Origin: JAOPZW01 sp963764585
GTDB taxonomy: Bacteria > Actinomycetota > Thermoleophilia > Solirubrobacterales > Solirubrobacteraceae
DNA length: 64,000 nt
Direction: 5' to 3'
NCBI GenBank assembly: GCA_963764585.1
Contig: CAVXTB010000007.1
Location: 186,001-250,000 of the forward strand
Shown here piece by piece: positions 63,069 through 64,000 of the stretch. The notes beneath the pieces were generated by a model. It was not told the DNA's origin. It did not search any database and was given only the letters and a program-made list of their open reading frames with translations. The stretch's first letter is position 1. Every line of letters begins with the position of its first letter. Both the position numbers and the translations under genes were made by a program.

Positions 63069-63274
63069 GACGTCTCCTCCTCGGTCGCCGCCGTCACGAA
63101 GCCAAGGCGACCGAAGCCCGGATCGACGGCGGTCATCTCGTCGGCGAACATCCGCGCGACGCCCAGGACCGCGCGCGCCTCGCCCGGCTCGCCCTGGTCC
63201 TCTGCCGTGTGGTGCGCCTCCTGAAGGAGGCGAGCCACGAACTCGCGGACCGCCTCGTGCGAGTAGGAGCTCAT
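63065..63274 (-). CDS. small conserved protein of LuxR-linked module (copy 2)
   Basis: A 69-residue protein from ATG 63274: SSYSHEAVREFVARLLQEAH, GEARAVLGVARMFADEMTAV, PGFGRLGFVTAATEE. Paralogue of the protein at 25007, which precedes the ECF41 sigma gene. Here no sigma gene follows. ATGA overlaps on both sides. Confidence 0.75.
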   Translation of the reverse strand: MSSYSHEAVREFVARLLQEAHHTAEDQGEPGEARAVLGVARMFADEMTAVDPGFGRLGFVTAATEEETS

Positions 63275-63621
63275 CGCGCCGCCCTCAGCGTCACCGGGGC
63301 GATCGGCGCCCAGCGCTCCGAGCGCTGGCCGCGCTCGGCGTGGCGCCGCTGCAGGTGGCGGATCACCAGGACCGGCGTCGCCAGGATCGCGCCCGCGAGC
63401 GCGACGACCGCGGCCACCGCAGCGAGCGCGACGACGAGCGTCACGATCAGCACGAACGGGCCGACGAGCAGCAGCGCGAACGCGATGGTGCCCAGCCACA
63501 GCGCGAGCACCGGCGGACCTGCGGCGAACACCGTGCTGATAAGCGGGACGATCTCGACGGCCGCGTCGCCGAGGGTCTCGGGCCCGGAGGCCGTTGGAGT
63601 GAACTGATCGGTGGTACGCAT
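63271..63621 (-). CDS. small membrane protein of LuxR-linked module (copy 2)
   Basis: A 116-residue protein: FTPTASGPETLGDAAVEIVP, AAGPPVLALWLGTIAFALLL, two hydrophobic segments and a basic C-terminus. Paralogue of the gene at 24657. First gene of the peroxidase operon, 126 bp from the divergent LuxR regulator. Confidence 0.8.
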   Translation of the reverse strand: MRTTDQFTPTASGPETLGDAAVEIVPLISTVFAAGPPVLALWLGTIAFALLLVGPFVLIVTLVVALAAVAAVVALAGAILATPVLVIRHLQRRHAERGQRSERWAPIAPVTLRAAR

Positions 63622-63747
63622 GGCGCCAGTGTCGAGCCGCAGGGGCGTACGCCGCATCCGGGTGACCGCCTCGTCATGGCCCCTAGTCCCGCAGCCGGTT
63701 TGCCCAGCGAGCCGCGGTACGCCGTGGAGCGTAGGCTCAACGTGCCG

Positions 63748-64000
63748 TGCTACGAGGCCGGAGCGACGAGCGAGACGAACTGGACCGCCAACTGCAGCGC
63801 GTCCGCGCGGGACACAGTTGGGTCCAGGTCCTGCGCGGCGAGGCGGGGGTCGGCAAGACGGCGCTGCTTGAGTACGTCGCCGACCGGGCCTCGGATTCCC
63901 ACATCGCCCGGCTCGCGGGCGTCGAGTCGGAAATGGAGCTCGCTTTCGCCGGGCTGCATCAGCTGTGCGCGCCCATGCTCGACGGACTCGAGGCACTCCC
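63748..64000 (+). CDS. MalT-type LuxR-family regulator, 5' part only
   Basis: GTG 63748 starts MLRGRSDERDELDRQLQRVR, followed by Walker A RGEAGVGKTALLEYV and SEMELAFAGLHQLCAPML, then the window ends (84 codons). It is about 75% identical by eye to the N-terminus of the regulator at 24534. The sequence shown here has no frame change. It probably regulates the divergent peroxidase operon (inference from layout). Confidence 0.8.

Overview
The window is about 70% G+C with dense, mostly NTG-started genes and many ATGA or TGATG stop/start overlaps. The families present (PknG-GlnH-GlnX-like kinase operon, FHA regulators, LtrA, ECF41-type sigma factor, VioB-type ferritin-like protein, MalT-type LuxR regulators) point to a high-GC actinobacterium. 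My best guess is Thermoleophilia (Solirubrobacter/Conexibacter-like), inferred from family content only. There is no rRNA, no CRISPR array and no recognisable transposase.

Layout. 1-4.4 kb: a membrane protein cut by the left edge, and a large STAND NTPase with a Cap4/PD-(D/E)XK-like N-terminus. 4.9-14.5 kb: a mobile segment between tRNA-like remnants, with a frameshifted unknown gene, a winged-helix gene, an IetA/IetS-type ATPase-subtilase pair and a MobF relaxase-helicase. 14.6-28.3 kb: chromosomal-looking genes, including NmrA-like, LtrA, hydrolase, epimerase, ICL/PEP-mutase, a MalT-type LuxR regulator, an ECF41 sigma factor and a ferritin-like protein. Three genes here share an ECF41-type promoter. 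28.4-30.8 kb: two small HTH proteins and a tyrosine integrase ending at a tRNA-Phe 3' fragment. 31.3-42.2 kb: a catabolic island with an RbsBAC-type ABC importer, a 6-oxocamphor-hydrolase-like crotonase, VOC and FAH enzymes, hydrolases, a MetE-like protein and a GntR/FCD regulator. Five matching operator-like sites lie at its promoters. 42.2-45.7 kb: more tRNA-Phe fragments, then a secreted SGNH hydrolase and an aegerolysin-like protein with duplicated promoters. 47.2-56.5 kb: an FHA regulator converging on a seven-gene ATGA-coupled kinase/phosphatase operon full of frameshifts. 56.6-60.7 kb: small genes, a second frameshifted copy of the winged-helix gene, tRNA remnants and a PD-(D/E)XK-like protein. 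60.8-64 kb: a coupled operon ending in an animal-type heme peroxidase, divergent from a second LuxR regulator cut by the right edge.

Two themes link the window. First, a repeated 46-bp tRNA-Phe 3' fragment followed by a conserved arm (ATTTGCAGGG motif plus terminator) suggests serial insertion of islands by one integrase type. Second, a module of LuxR regulator, small membrane protein, about 70-90-aa protein, NmrA-like protein and about 75-aa protein occurs whole at the right end and in parts at 15-16 kb and 22-26 kb.

The many single-base frameshifts, concentrated at 47-56 kb but also in the LuxR, SGNH, serine hydrolase and winged-helix genes, preserve downstream protein sequence and stop/start coupling. 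They may be assembly indels rather than decay, so frameshifted genes are labelled pseudogene with that reservation.
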